From Paenibacillus glycanilyticus (GTDB lineage: Bacteria > Bacillota > Bacilli > Paenibacillales > Paenibacillaceae), in NCBI RefSeq assembly GCF_023715145.1, contig NZ_JAMBNP010000002.1, positions 434,001 through 498,000 of the forward strand: a stretch of 64,000 nt of DNA, written 5' to 3'. The notes below the pieces were generated by a model. The model saw only the letters and a list, made by a program, of their open reading frames with translations, had not been told where the DNA came from and did not search any database. Position 1 is the first letter of the stretch. Each line of letters starts with the position of its first letter. A program made the translations under genes and the position numbers. Shown here one piece after another: positions 9,162 through 17,114 of this stretch.

Positions 9162-10205
9162 ATGCATAACGAACTCATCTTAAATTGGCTGAAGCAGACA
9201 TATGAGCTCCGGGCTTCGGACCTTCATCTATCCGTTGGCAATGTGCCGGCATTCCGGATTAACGGAGAGCTTCGAAAGTTAGGCGACAATATCCTTACCG
9301 CGCAAGCCGCAGAGGCGATGGCGGCCAGTCTGATGACAAGTGATCAGGCAGAGAAGCTCCGTTTGAATGGAGAGGTGGATTTTTCGCTAGCTCTGCCGGG
9401 GTACTGCCGTTTTCGGATTAATGTGTATAAGCAGAGGGGCTTCGTAAGCCTTGCTGCCAGAACGATTTCAACGCAAATCCCGTCCTTCGAGCAGCTTCAG
9501 CTGCCGCCATCGCTAGCCTCGCTGTCAGAGAAGCCTCAAGGGCTGATTCTGGTGACAGGCCCAACGGGAAGCGGGAAGTCTTCTACGCTGGCAGCGCTTA
9601 TCGATCATATCAACCAGACGCAAGCCAAGCATATTGTCACTCTTGAGGATCCCATTGAATTTGTACATAAAAGCCAGTCATCGGTAATTGATCAAAGAGA
9701 GGTTGGCCAGGATACAGGCAGCTTCTCTAGTGGCCTTCGGGCTGCGCTCAGACAAGATCCCGATGTCATTCTGGTAGGCGAAATGCGTGATCTGGAGACG
9801 ATATCCGCTGCCATTACCGCAGCCGAGACGGGCCATCTTGTACTGGCAACCTTGCATACAACCGATGCGCCGCAGACGATTGACCGGATTATTGACGCAT
9901 TCCCTGCGCATCAGCAAGGACAGATAAGAAGCCAGCTTGCGGCAGTGCTCGTTACCATCGTCTCGCAGCGTCTGCTTCCGAAGCGGGGCGGAGCCGGCAG
10001 AGCTTGTGCGACAGAGATTCTGGTAAATACGCCGGCCGTATCCAATCTGATCCGGACGGAGAAGGTACATCAGATCAAAAGCATTATGCAGACAAGCCGT
10101 GCCTTAGGCATGCACACGTTGGAAATGTCCGTGAAGGAGCTGCTTCAATCCGGCGTTATCCATCCATCTGCGGCTAAGCCGTATATGGCGGAAGGAGGCT
10201 TCTAA
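9162..10205 (+). CDS. pilT: type IV pilus retraction ATPase PilT
   Basis: PilT-type motor (347 residues) that depolymerises the pilus for twitching motility. The N-terminal PAS-like part has the family signature ASDLHLSVG. The core has Walker A GPTGSGKSST, the Asp box TLEDPIEF, Walker B QDPDVILVGEMRD, and the His box GHLVLATLHT. It lacks the zinc tetracysteine of PilB. The ATG at 9162 is chosen because GGGGGAGAA lies directly upstream; a longer in-frame reading starting inside pilB has no ribosome site. The stop overlaps the pilC start (TAATG), so pilT and pilC are coupled. Confidence 0.95.
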   Translation: MHNELILNWLKQTYELRASDLHLSVGNVPAFRINGELRKLGDNILTAQAAEAMAASLMTSDQAEKLRLNGEVDFSLALPGYCRFRINVYKQRGFVSLAARTISTQIPSFEQLQLPPSLASLSEKPQGLILVTGPTGSGKSSTLAALIDHINQTQAKHIVTLEDPIEFVHKSQSSVIDQREVGQDTGSFSSGLRAALRQDPDVILVGEMRDLETISAAITAAETGHLVLATLHTTDAPQTIDRIIDAFPAHQQGQIRSQLAAVLVTIVSQRLLPKRGGAGRACATEILVNTPAVSNLIRTEKVHQIKSIMQTSRALGMHTLEMSVKELLQSGVIHPSAAKPYMAEGGF

Positions 10206-11413
10206 TGCCGCAATTTGCTTATCATGTCAAGACGGGCGGGGGAAAGCAGCTGCAAGGAAAGCTGAACTCCATGGATAAGTCCTCGGCGGTCGAGGAGCTG
10301 CGCAGGCGGGGACTGACGGTGTTGTCCGTTGAAGAAATCCGCAAAAGCGTATTGTCCACTGAAATTTACATAGGCAATCCGGTTAAGAGCATTCATTTTA
10401 TTATTTTTTGCCGCCAATTCTCTACGCTTATCCGCGCAGGGGTAACGATTGTAGAAGCAACCAACATCCTTGCCGAGCAGACGGAGAGCAAGCCGCTCAA
10501 GAAAGCGCTAATGGAAGTAAGCTCAGCACTGCTGAGAGGGATTCCCTTCTCGCAGGCGGTTCAGGAGCATAAGCGGATTTTTCCGCCGCTGTTCGTCAGC
10601 ATGATCCGTGCCGGAGAAGAGACGGGTGATCTGGAAGGAACCTTGGATAGGCTGGCTTTGTTCTTTGAAAAAGCTCATACGACCAAGGAAAAGATCAAGT
10701 CCGCGATGACTTATCCAACGGTTGTTGGGCTGATGTCTATCGCTGCGGTTATTTATTTGCTGCAGGGCGTTGTGCCGCAATTCGTGACCATGTTCGAATC
10801 CTTCGATACGGAGCTCCCGGCTATTACGAAGATCGTTCTGGCATTAAGCAAAAGCTTGTCCCATCAATGGTATTTCTGGGCAATAGGACTAGTTCTCCTC
10901 ATAGTGGCTTATCAGCTGTACAAGCGAACGGAGCGAGGCAGGTATGTACTCGATTATGCCAAGCTGAAAATGCCTATCTTCGGCAAGCTGGCGCAGAAAG
11001 GCGCAATCGCGCAAATGTCGAGGACATTGTCCTCGCTTTACGCAAGCTCCGTACCGGTGCTCCAATCCTTGACGATTGTGGAGGAGGTGGTAGGAAACAA
11101 AGTAATTGGCGGATACATACGGAAGTCAGGGGAGTCATTGCGGCAAGGCAATTCCTTGTCGGAGCCGTTCAAGAAAGCTTGGGTATTCCCTCCGCTAGTG
11201 ACGCAGATGATCGCAGTAGGGGAAGAGACGGGCTCGCTCGATCAGATGCTGGCCAAGATCGCGGACTTTTACGAGATGGACGTCGATAACACGGTTGACC
11301 GTCTGAAGTCGCTGATCGAACCGTTGCTCATCGTATTTTTGGCGGGAGTTGTTGGCCTAATCGTTATGGCGATTATTTTGCCGATGTTCACTTTGTATTC
11401 AAATGTTCATTAA
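10205..11413 (+). CDS. pilC: type IV pilus inner-membrane platform protein PilC
   Basis: Polytopic membrane protein (402 residues) of the GspF/PilC family, the platform on which PilB and PilT act. Two T2SSF domains are visible, each opening with the pattern FCRQFSTLIRAGVTIVEA (about 65) and MSRTLSSLYASSVPVLQSL (about 270) and containing GEETG (near 140 and 340). Transmembrane segments lie near 175-190, 220-240 and at the C-terminus (LLIVFLAGVVGLIVMAIILP). Its start shares a base with the pilT stop. Pili with a retraction motor are expected from this gene pair. Confidence 0.95.
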   Translation: MPQFAYHVKTGGGKQLQGKLNSMDKSSAVEELRRRGLTVLSVEEIRKSVLSTEIYIGNPVKSIHFIIFCRQFSTLIRAGVTIVEATNILAEQTESKPLKKALMEVSSALLRGIPFSQAVQEHKRIFPPLFVSMIRAGEETGDLEGTLDRLALFFEKAHTTKEKIKSAMTYPTVVGLMSIAAVIYLLQGVVPQFVTMFESFDTELPAITKIVLALSKSLSHQWYFWAIGLVLLIVAYQLYKRTERGRYVLDYAKLKMPIFGKLAQKGAIAQMSRTLSSLYASSVPVLQSLTIVEEVVGNKVIGGYIRKSGESLRQGNSLSEPFKKAWVFPPLVTQMIAVGEETGSLDQMLAKIADFYEMDVDNTVDRLKSLIEPLLIVFLAGVVGLIVMAIILPMFTLYSNVH

Positions 11414-11480
11414 TTCAATGGGCTTTAAGAGCATTACAACATAGAAGAGACAAACAATTAATATTTAGGAGGAAACCATT

Positions 11481-11927
11481 ATGTTGAAAAAAGTGATGAA
11501 ACGTCTCAAAAAAGAAGAGAAAGGCTTTACTCTGATCGAGCTCCTGGCCGTAATCGTTATCCTGGCTGTTATCGCGGTGATTGCGGTTCCGTTGATTGGT
11601 AAGATCATTGATAATACGAAAAAAGATGCGGATGTTGCGACAGCGCAACAATTGTATGATGCAGCAAGACTGTATGTTACAGGTGAACTAGATGGAGACT
11701 TTAACGGCAAGTCCGTTACTTTCAAAAATTTAGTGGATGCTGGATATATTGCTTCTAATACTTCATTGCCTAGTACAAAAGCTCAACTGAATGATACTTC
11801 ATCTGTAGTAACATTTAATGCTACTGGTGAACTTCAAAGCGTTGCACTAAATGGAAAGTCATACACTGCTGCTCAAATAAAAGATGGGAAAGCTCCGGCA
11901 ACTACAGCAACACCTACCGCGACCTAA
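11481..11927 (+). CDS. major type IV pilin
   Basis: Prepilin of 148 residues, the likely main pilus subunit. The leader MLKKVMKRLKKEEKG is followed by FTLIELLAVIVILAVIAVIA, a textbook class III signal with Phe1 and Glu5 of the mature protein, then a long N-terminal helix and a small globular domain ending in a Thr/Ala/Pro-rich tail. The ribosome site TAGGAGGAAACC is the strongest in the locus, which fits high expression. The gene sits between pilC and pilD. From about base 11640 on, codons become clearly AT-rich compared with the conserved 5' part, suggesting exchange of the exposed domain. It contains no Cys, so no disulfide loop of the classic Gram-negative type is possible. Confidence 0.93.
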   Translation: MLKKVMKRLKKEEKGFTLIELLAVIVILAVIAVIAVPLIGKIIDNTKKDADVATAQQLYDAARLYVTGELDGDFNGKSVTFKNLVDAGYIASNTSLPSTKAQLNDTSSVVTFNATGELQSVALNGKSYTAAQIKDGKAPATTATPTAT

Positions 11928-11946
11928 TTTTACTTAAGTATATCTA

Positions 11947-11982
11947 AACTCACCAGAAATCCAATCCGATTTCTGGTGAGTT
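11947..11982 (+). terminator. perfect 14-bp hairpin after the major pilin gene
   Basis: AACTCACCAGAAAT at 11947-11960 pairs perfectly with ATTTCTGGTGAGTT at 11969-11982 around an 8-base loop. No T run follows (ATACCATC), so it is not a standard terminator. It may partly stop transcription or protect the 3' end of an abundant pilin mRNA while pilD-pilMN-pilO are read through at a lower level. Confidence 0.5.
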
Positions 11983-12011
11983 ATACCATCACATCGAAAG
12001 CGAACCCGCCT

Positions 12012-12767
12012 ATGACTCTATTTCTCACGATCTATCTATTCTTTTTAGGCTTAGTAGTAGGCTCCTTTTATAACGTTGTGGGACTGCGCGTACCGATCAG
12101 GCTATCGGTTGTATCGCCGCCGTCGCAATGTCCAAAATGCGGCATGCGCCTGAAGCCGCGCGATTTGATGCCCGTTGTCAGCTACATTTTGTCCCGGGGC
12201 CAATGTCGTCAGTGCGGCAAGCGGATCTCTCCCTTGTACCCGATGGGGGAGCTTGTAACCGGATTATTGTTTGTATGGATTTATCTTACCTTCGGAAACA
12301 GCTGGGATACGGTAATCGGACTGCTGCTTGTCAGCATGTCGGTGATCCTTACCGTGTCCGATTTGAAATATATGCTTTTGCCCAATCGTATTTTGCTCGT
12401 TTTTGCACCCTTCTTTCTTGTGCTAAGATGCTTATTCCCAGCGGGCTCGATCTGGCTTCATATCGGGGGAGCACTCGCAGGAGGCGGCGTTCTGCTGTTG
12501 GTTGTCATCATTACAAAAGGTGGCATGGGACTAGGCGACGTTAAGCTGATCTTCTTGCTTGGCTGGATACTTGGCCTGCCTAACCTGATCCCGGCGTTTA
12601 TACTGGCCTGCTTCTTCGGCAGCTTGATTGGCGGCCTGCTGATGTTGTTCAAGATTGTGAAAAGAAAGCAGCCTATTCCTTTTGGACCGTTTTTGCTGCT
12701 AGGCGCGTTATTGTCCTTTGCCTATGGGGATACCCTAATCGATTTCTACCGTTCAATTCTGATGTAG
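12012..12767 (+). CDS. pilD: prepilin peptidase / N-methyltransferase PilD
   Basis: Bifunctional membrane aspartic peptidase (251 residues) that removes the prepilin leader and methylates the new N-terminal Phe. The N-terminal cytoplasmic part has the zinc tetracysteine (CPKCGMRL ... CRQCGKR). The peptidase part has the two catalytic Asp in SDLKYMLLPN and in MGLGDVKL (the GxGD motif). About seven hydrophobic helices follow. The start is uncertain: ATG at 12012 is preferred to an in-frame GTG at 11976, which lies inside the strong hairpin. No good ribosome site precedes either, so translation may be weak. Confidence 0.92.
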   Translation: MTLFLTIYLFFLGLVVGSFYNVVGLRVPIRLSVVSPPSQCPKCGMRLKPRDLMPVVSYILSRGQCRQCGKRISPLYPMGELVTGLLFVWIYLTFGNSWDTVIGLLLVSMSVILTVSDLKYMLLPNRILLVFAPFFLVLRCLFPAGSIWLHIGGALAGGGVLLLVVIITKGGMGLGDVKLIFLLGWILGLPNLIPAFILACFFGSLIGGLLMLFKIVKRKQPIPFGPFLLLGALLSFAYGDTLIDFYRSILM

Positions 12768-12783
12768 TGGGATGTGATGAAGA

Positions 12784-14280
12784 ATGCTCGACAGCAATAA
12801 GCGAGTTGGTCTTACGATCGACCATGGCGGTGTGCGTTATGCGAGAGTAAGAAAGAGAAAAAAGGGCTGGGAAATCGAAAAAACCGGCTTTCTGCCATTT
12901 GCCGACGGAGTTATTCTTGACGACCAGTTCACTTCCATCGAAGAACTGCGAACCAGTCTCAAGGACTGGGTTAAGAAAGAAAGACTGAACGGCACATCGA
13001 TTACGCTAGCCATACCAACCTCGCAAATTATTATCCGGAAGCTTCAGGTCGGAACCGTCCATCCGAAAGAGCTTAACCAGCTTATTAATCTGGAAGTGGA
13101 GACAGCGCTTCATCTGCCGTTTGAAGATCCCGTCTATGATTATATTGCGGCCGGCTCGGCCGAGCAGTCTACGGATGTGCTGGTGTACGCTTCTCCGCAA
13201 AAATGGATCAAGCAATGCATCGAACTGCTTGAAAGCGCAGGGCTGAAAGTAAAAATTGCCGAGCTGGCATCAACGGCTTTTGCCAGAGCGATTCAAGCCC
13301 GGTATAAAGATTCGCTCGAGAATACCATGCTCATTCATCTGGATAAAGCAAATGTTGAAGTCTATATGTTCCATCAGGGACATCCGGTCTTTATGCGGGT
13401 TATTAACGAATATGACTACAGCGGCTCTGAGGACGGAATGTTCACCCCGGAGCTGATCTCCAGCATTAACGCGGAGATTTCCCGCTTGCTCAGCTTTTAT
13501 CAATACAGTATTCATGACGGTCAGGCACGCATTGTTCAGGCTATCATTGCCGGAGAGCTGGCAGGGCGCACCCAGCTGGCAGCCGAGCTGCAGCAGGCGC
13601 AGCCGGACATGAGAGTCGAGACCGTCGAGCTGGAATCGCCTCTTCGCAAGAGGGTACGCAGAAAGCTTGACGAGTATATGATTCCGTTTGGCCTTGCCAT
13701 TCGCGAGAAGACCAGCCCGGGCATTAACCTGATGCCGGAGAAGGTCAGGAAGACGAAGCAGATTCCGGCCAAGCTGTTAATAGCGGGTATTGTGTGGCTG
13801 CTTTGTCTTGGAGCTATTCTGGCTCTGAACACGAACAACAGGCTTCAAATCTCGGATTATGAGCATACGGTACAGGTGTTAAGGGATAAAACCTCTTTGC
13901 TTCAGCAGCAGCTTTCCTCGCAAAATACGGAGGCGGAAGCCGACAGCGATCCGCAAGCCGTTGTGCAATTTATTAATGAGCATAGGCAGGATGCCGCTGC
14001 CGTGTTGGACGAATTAACGAATCATCTTCCGTACGGCTCCAGGATTACGGCGTTGGAATACAACAACCCCGGCAGGCTTGCGCTCACATTCAAAAGCGCG
14101 GATTTAACCGCGTTGTCGACCTATTTGACAAGCCTTCGCGCGATGACATTCGCAGGCAGCGTAGAGCTGCAGTCTTTTGCCGATAATAACGGACAATGGT
14201 TTGGAAGCTACGAGATTACCTGGAAGACGGCGCCTCCGGATACCCAAGAAGCGACGGGAGGGACGGATAATAATGGATAA
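12784..14280 (+). CDS. pilM: fused PilM-PilN pilus assembly protein
   Basis: Protein of 498 residues in which two normally separate pilus proteins are joined. Residues 1-310 resemble PilM, an actin-like cytoplasmic ATPase fold (start GLTIDHGGVRYARVRKRKKG; LAIPTSQIIIRKL; INLEVETALHLPFEDP; MLIHLDKANVEVYM). Residues 325-350 are one transmembrane helix (LLIAGIVWLLCLGAILAL), followed by a coiled coil (VLRDKTSLLQQQLSSQ) and a small alpha/beta domain. That second half is the layout of PilN. In Gram-negative systems PilM binds the cytoplasmic tail of PilN; here the contact is covalent. The gene starts 16 bases after pilD, and its stop overlaps the pilO ATG. The call for the second half rests on topology and order. 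Confidence 0.85.
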   Translation: MLDSNKRVGLTIDHGGVRYARVRKRKKGWEIEKTGFLPFADGVILDDQFTSIEELRTSLKDWVKKERLNGTSITLAIPTSQIIIRKLQVGTVHPKELNQLINLEVETALHLPFEDPVYDYIAAGSAEQSTDVLVYASPQKWIKQCIELLESAGLKVKIAELASTAFARAIQARYKDSLENTMLIHLDKANVEVYMFHQGHPVFMRVINEYDYSGSEDGMFTPELISSINAEISRLLSFYQYSIHDGQARIVQAIIAGELAGRTQLAAELQQAQPDMRVETVELESPLRKRVRRKLDEYMIPFGLAIREKTSPGINLMPEKVRKTKQIPAKLLIAGIVWLLCLGAILALNTNNRLQISDYEHTVQVLRDKTSLLQQQLSSQNTEAEADSDPQAVVQFINEHRQDAAAVLDELTNHLPYGSRITALEYNNPGRLALTFKSADLTALSTYLTSLRAMTFAGSVELQSFADNNGQWFGSYEITWKTAPPDTQEATGGTDNNG

Positions 14281-14872
14281 CACGAAAAACCGCTCGCTAG
14301 GCTTAATCATTATGATGCTGCTCTTCCTTGTCCTGCTGCTCCTGTATGTCGCCTTGCTTCAGCCGTCCAGCAGCAAGCTGTCGGATCAGAAGGAGCTTGC
14401 CAATCAGACCGAAATGCAATTAAACGCGCTGCAAGCCAGCGTAAACAAACAAAATGACGGGAGCAGCCTGCCGGAGCGGGACATTCAAGCCGCTCTGCCG
14501 CTATGGGATAATTCGGAGCAGCTAGTGGTCACGATCAAAAGCTTAAGTCAGCGGACAGGGGCGAAAGTCAACAGCGCAACCATGGATCTGCCCGGCGACA
14601 ATAAGCTGAATGCCTTCACCGGCGTCAGCGACCCGTTATATCCTACCGTCAAGGAAGTCAATGTCCACGTCTCCCTGCTTGGCACTTATGCGCAAGTGAA
14701 GGGATGGATGAGCCAGCTTCAGCAGCAGCAGCGTCTCATTGTTGTGAATGCCTTTACCCTGCAGCAAACGGACAGCGGGATAAATACGGCGGAGCTGTCC
14801 TTTACCGCTTATTTTGACCCATCCTATGAACAGATGCTGAAGGATCCAATCCTGCCGGCAAAGGCAGATTAA
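14273..14872 (+). CDS. pilO: type IV pilus alignment protein PilO-like
   Basis: Bitopic protein of 199 residues: short cytoplasmic start, one membrane helix (LGLIIMMLLFLVLLLLYVALL), a coiled coil (about 35-60) and an extracytoplasmic alpha/beta domain, the PilO layout. PilO pairs with PilN in the membrane to link the motor platform to the envelope. The ATG at 14273 is preceded by GGGAGGGAC and overlaps the end of the pilMN fusion by eight bases; a longer in-frame reading inside that gene lacks a ribosome site. It is the last gene of the operon, ending before a terminator. No PilP or secretin PilQ is present, as expected for a cell without an outer membrane. Confidence 0.85.
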   Translation: MDNTKNRSLGLIIMMLLFLVLLLLYVALLQPSSSKLSDQKELANQTEMQLNALQASVNKQNDGSSLPERDIQAALPLWDNSEQLVVTIKSLSQRTGAKVNSATMDLPGDNKLNAFTGVSDPLYPTVKEVNVHVSLLGTYAQVKGWMSQLQQQQRLIVVNAFTLQQTDSGINTAELSFTAYFDPSYEQMLKDPILPAKAD

Positions 14873-14879
14873 GAGAAGA

Positions 14880-14938
14880 TAGACAGCAGTAACGGCGCTC
14901 TTTGCTCGCAGGGAGATCCGTGCTGTTGTCTTTTTTTA
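14880..14938 (+). terminator. intrinsic terminator of the pilus operon
   Basis: GACAGCAG pairs with CTGTTGTC (one G-U pair), with extra pairing inside (CGG/CCG), and TTTTTTT follows. It lies directly after pilO. Confidence 0.75.
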
Positions 14939-15019
14939 TGACGGGGATTATTCATCGGTTCTTCATGCAGGGATGGTTTGATTGTCATACTATTGTCATA
15001 GGAAGTCAGGCGAGAACGG

Positions 15020-15048
15020 TTGTTAGGGGTAACGAAAACGGGCATAAT
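15020..15048 (+). promoter_or_regulatory. candidate sigma-A promoter of the haem operon
   Basis: TTGTTA at 15020-15025, a 17-base spacer, then CATAAT at 15043-15048 (five of six -10 positions). Transcription would start about 30 bases before hemE. Confidence 0.6.
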
Positions 15049-15087
15049 GGAAATTAGTGAAAAAATACAGAAATGAGGAACGGCAAC

Positions 15088-16158
15088 ATGAGTTATAACG
15101 ACCGTTTCATTCGGGCATGCCGGAAGGAACTTGTAGACCGCGTACCGGTGTGGTACATGCGTCAAGCAGGACGATATGATCCTGAATACCGTAAAATCAA
15201 AGAGAAATATTCTCTTCTTGAAATTTGCAGTCAGCCTGAGCTTGCGGCAGAAGTAACGATGATGCCGGTACGCAAGCTGGGCGTGGATGCGGCTATTTTA
15301 TATTCGGATATTATGAACCCGGTCGCTTCGATCGGGATTGATTTCGACATTGTCGCCAATGTCGGGCCTGTGATTGCGAACCCGATTCGCACGGCAGCCG
15401 ACGTTGAGCGGTTAAAGCCGATTGACGTGGAAGGCGATCTGGGCCATGTACTGGAGACTATCCGTATATTGGACCGGGAGCTTGAGGTTCCGCTTATTAC
15501 TTTCGCGGGAGCTCCTTTTACGATTGCCAGCTATCTGATTGAAGGCAAGCCTTCGAAAAATTATTTGCGCACCAAAGCGCTCATGTACAGCGAGCCCAAA
15601 GTATGGTTCAGCCTCATGGACAAGCTTGGCGACATGGTTATCGCGTATTTGCGCGCCCATATGGCTAATGGCGGCAAAGCGTTCCAGCTGTTCGACAGCT
15701 GGGTTGGGGCACTCACGCCGGCTGACTTCAGCAAATTCGTGCTGCCGACGATTGAAAGAATTTTCGCAGAGCTGTCGGATCTGCCGCAGCCTAAAATCTA
15801 CTTCCCGGGCGTAAGCTCAGGCGAGCTTCTGCCGGAGCTGCACAATTTGCAAGCTGATGTGATTGGTCTCGATTGGCGCGTAACGATTCCGGAAGGCCGC
15901 CGCCGCCTAAACGGCAAGTTCGCGGTTCAGGGCAATCTGGATCCGGTTATTCTGACCGCGCCTATGAGCGTCATTGAATCGTATGCGGCAGAAATTATTG
16001 ACCAGGGGCTTGAGCAGCCGGGCTTTATATTTAATCTGGGTCATGGCTTGTTCCCGGAAGCTTCACTTGAGAAACTGACAGAGTTAACGGCATTCATTCA
16101 CTCCTATTCGGAGAAAGCTATTGCAGCGCGAGAGGGGAAGGAAACGAGTCATGTCTGA
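15088..16158 (+). CDS. hemE: uroporphyrinogen decarboxylase HemE
   Basis: Cytosolic enzyme (356 residues) that removes four carboxylates from uroporphyrinogen III to give coproporphyrinogen III. The family signature VPVWYMRQAGRYDPEYR lies near residues 20-36, with the substrate-binding Arg residues in it. Further family blocks are DAAILYSDIMNP (catalytic Asp), GAPFTIASYLIEG and FQLFDSWVGALTP, and the C-terminal GHGLFPEASLEKL. The ATG at 15088 is preceded by GAGGAACGG; an earlier in-frame ATG at 15073 overlaps that site. First gene of hemE-hemH-hemY; its stop overlaps hemH by eight bases. Confidence 0.97.
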   Translation: MSYNDRFIRACRKELVDRVPVWYMRQAGRYDPEYRKIKEKYSLLEICSQPELAAEVTMMPVRKLGVDAAILYSDIMNPVASIGIDFDIVANVGPVIANPIRTAADVERLKPIDVEGDLGHVLETIRILDRELEVPLITFAGAPFTIASYLIEGKPSKNYLRTKALMYSEPKVWFSLMDKLGDMVIAYLRAHMANGGKAFQLFDSWVGALTPADFSKFVLPTIERIFAELSDLPQPKIYFPGVSSGELLPELHNLQADVIGLDWRVTIPEGRRRLNGKFAVQGNLDPVILTAPMSVIESYAAEIIDQGLEQPGFIFNLGHGLFPEASLEKLTELTAFIHSYSEKAIAAREGKETSHV

Positions 16159-17098
16159 GATCCATAACAAGATTGGTGTCCTTGTCATGTCCTATGGGAC
16201 ACCACAAAGCCTGGATGATGTCGAAACCTATTACACCCATATCCGCCGCGGCCATGCGCCAACGCCGGAGCAGCTCAAAGAGCTGACGGACCGTTATGAA
16301 GCGATTGTTGGCGGGGTATTCCCGCTGCGCGAGAATACCAACGGACAAGTGGCAGGACTGCAGGATAAGCTCGAGCAGCTTGCGCCCGGCCGTTATGTCT
16401 GCTACCAAGGCTTGAAGCATGCCGTTCCCTATATTGAAGACGGTGTGGAGCAAATGGCGCAAGACGGCATCAAAGAAGCGGTGGGAATCGTGCTTGCGCC
16501 GCATTATTCGGTCATGAGCGTAGGCTCTTATATCAAACGCGCGCAGGAAAAAGCAGCCGAGCTTGGCATCAAGATGTCGTTCGTCAAGGAATATCATCTT
16601 CATCCGAAGCTGCTTCAGGCTCTTAGCGAGCGCGTAACGGACGGTTTACAGCGTCTGGCCGCATCGTCCGGTAACGCTAAGCCGGTTAAAGTGTTATTCA
16701 GCGCCCATAGCCTTCCGGAGAAAATCCGCGAGATGGGCGATCCGTACGAGCAGCAGCTGCTTGCCACATCGGAGGCGGTTGCAAAGCTGGCTAACGTCGA
16801 CGAGTCGACTTGGCAGTTCACTTGGCAAAGCGCGGGACGCACAAGAGAGCCTTGGCTTGGGCCGGACATTCTGGATACGCTGAAGACTCTTGCGGATGAT
16901 GGGGTTAAAGCCGTGCTGGTAGCGCCAGTCGGATTTGTATCCGATCATCTGGAAGTGCTGTACGACCTCGATCTTGAAGCCAAGCAAGCTGCAAGCGAGT
17001 TGGGAATTACGCTGGAACGCATTACGATGTTGAATAAAGATCCCCTATATATGGAAACGTTAGCTGAATCGGTACGGACTGCCGGTTCTTTGGAATAG
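16151..17098 (+). CDS. hemH: coproporphyrin/protoporphyrin ferrochelatase HemH
   Basis: Ferrochelatase of 315 residues. In Firmicutes the enzyme inserts iron into coproporphyrin III (the CpfC role), with decarboxylation following through HemQ. Visible family blocks are VLVMSYGTPQSLDDVE at the start, LAPHYSVMSVGSY (metal-side His), FSAHSLPEKI (His in SAHSLP), QSAGRTREPWLGPDI, and APVGFVSDHLEVLYDLD with the conserved Glu. Length and lack of a C-terminal hydrophobic tail match the soluble Gram-positive form. The ATG at 16151 follows GAGGGGAAGG and overlaps the hemE stop; coupling is likely. Confidence 0.96.
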   Translation: MSEIHNKIGVLVMSYGTPQSLDDVETYYTHIRRGHAPTPEQLKELTDRYEAIVGGVFPLRENTNGQVAGLQDKLEQLAPGRYVCYQGLKHAVPYIEDGVEQMAQDGIKEAVGIVLAPHYSVMSVGSYIKRAQEKAAELGIKMSFVKEYHLHPKLLQALSERVTDGLQRLAASSGNAKPVKVLFSAHSLPEKIREMGDPYEQQLLATSEAVAKLANVDESTWQFTWQSAGRTREPWLGPDILDTLKTLADDGVKAVLVAPVGFVSDHLEVLYDLDLEAKQAASELGITLERITMLNKDPLYMETLAESVRTAGSLE

Positions 17099-17114
17099 CG
17101 AAAGGATGAAGAAC

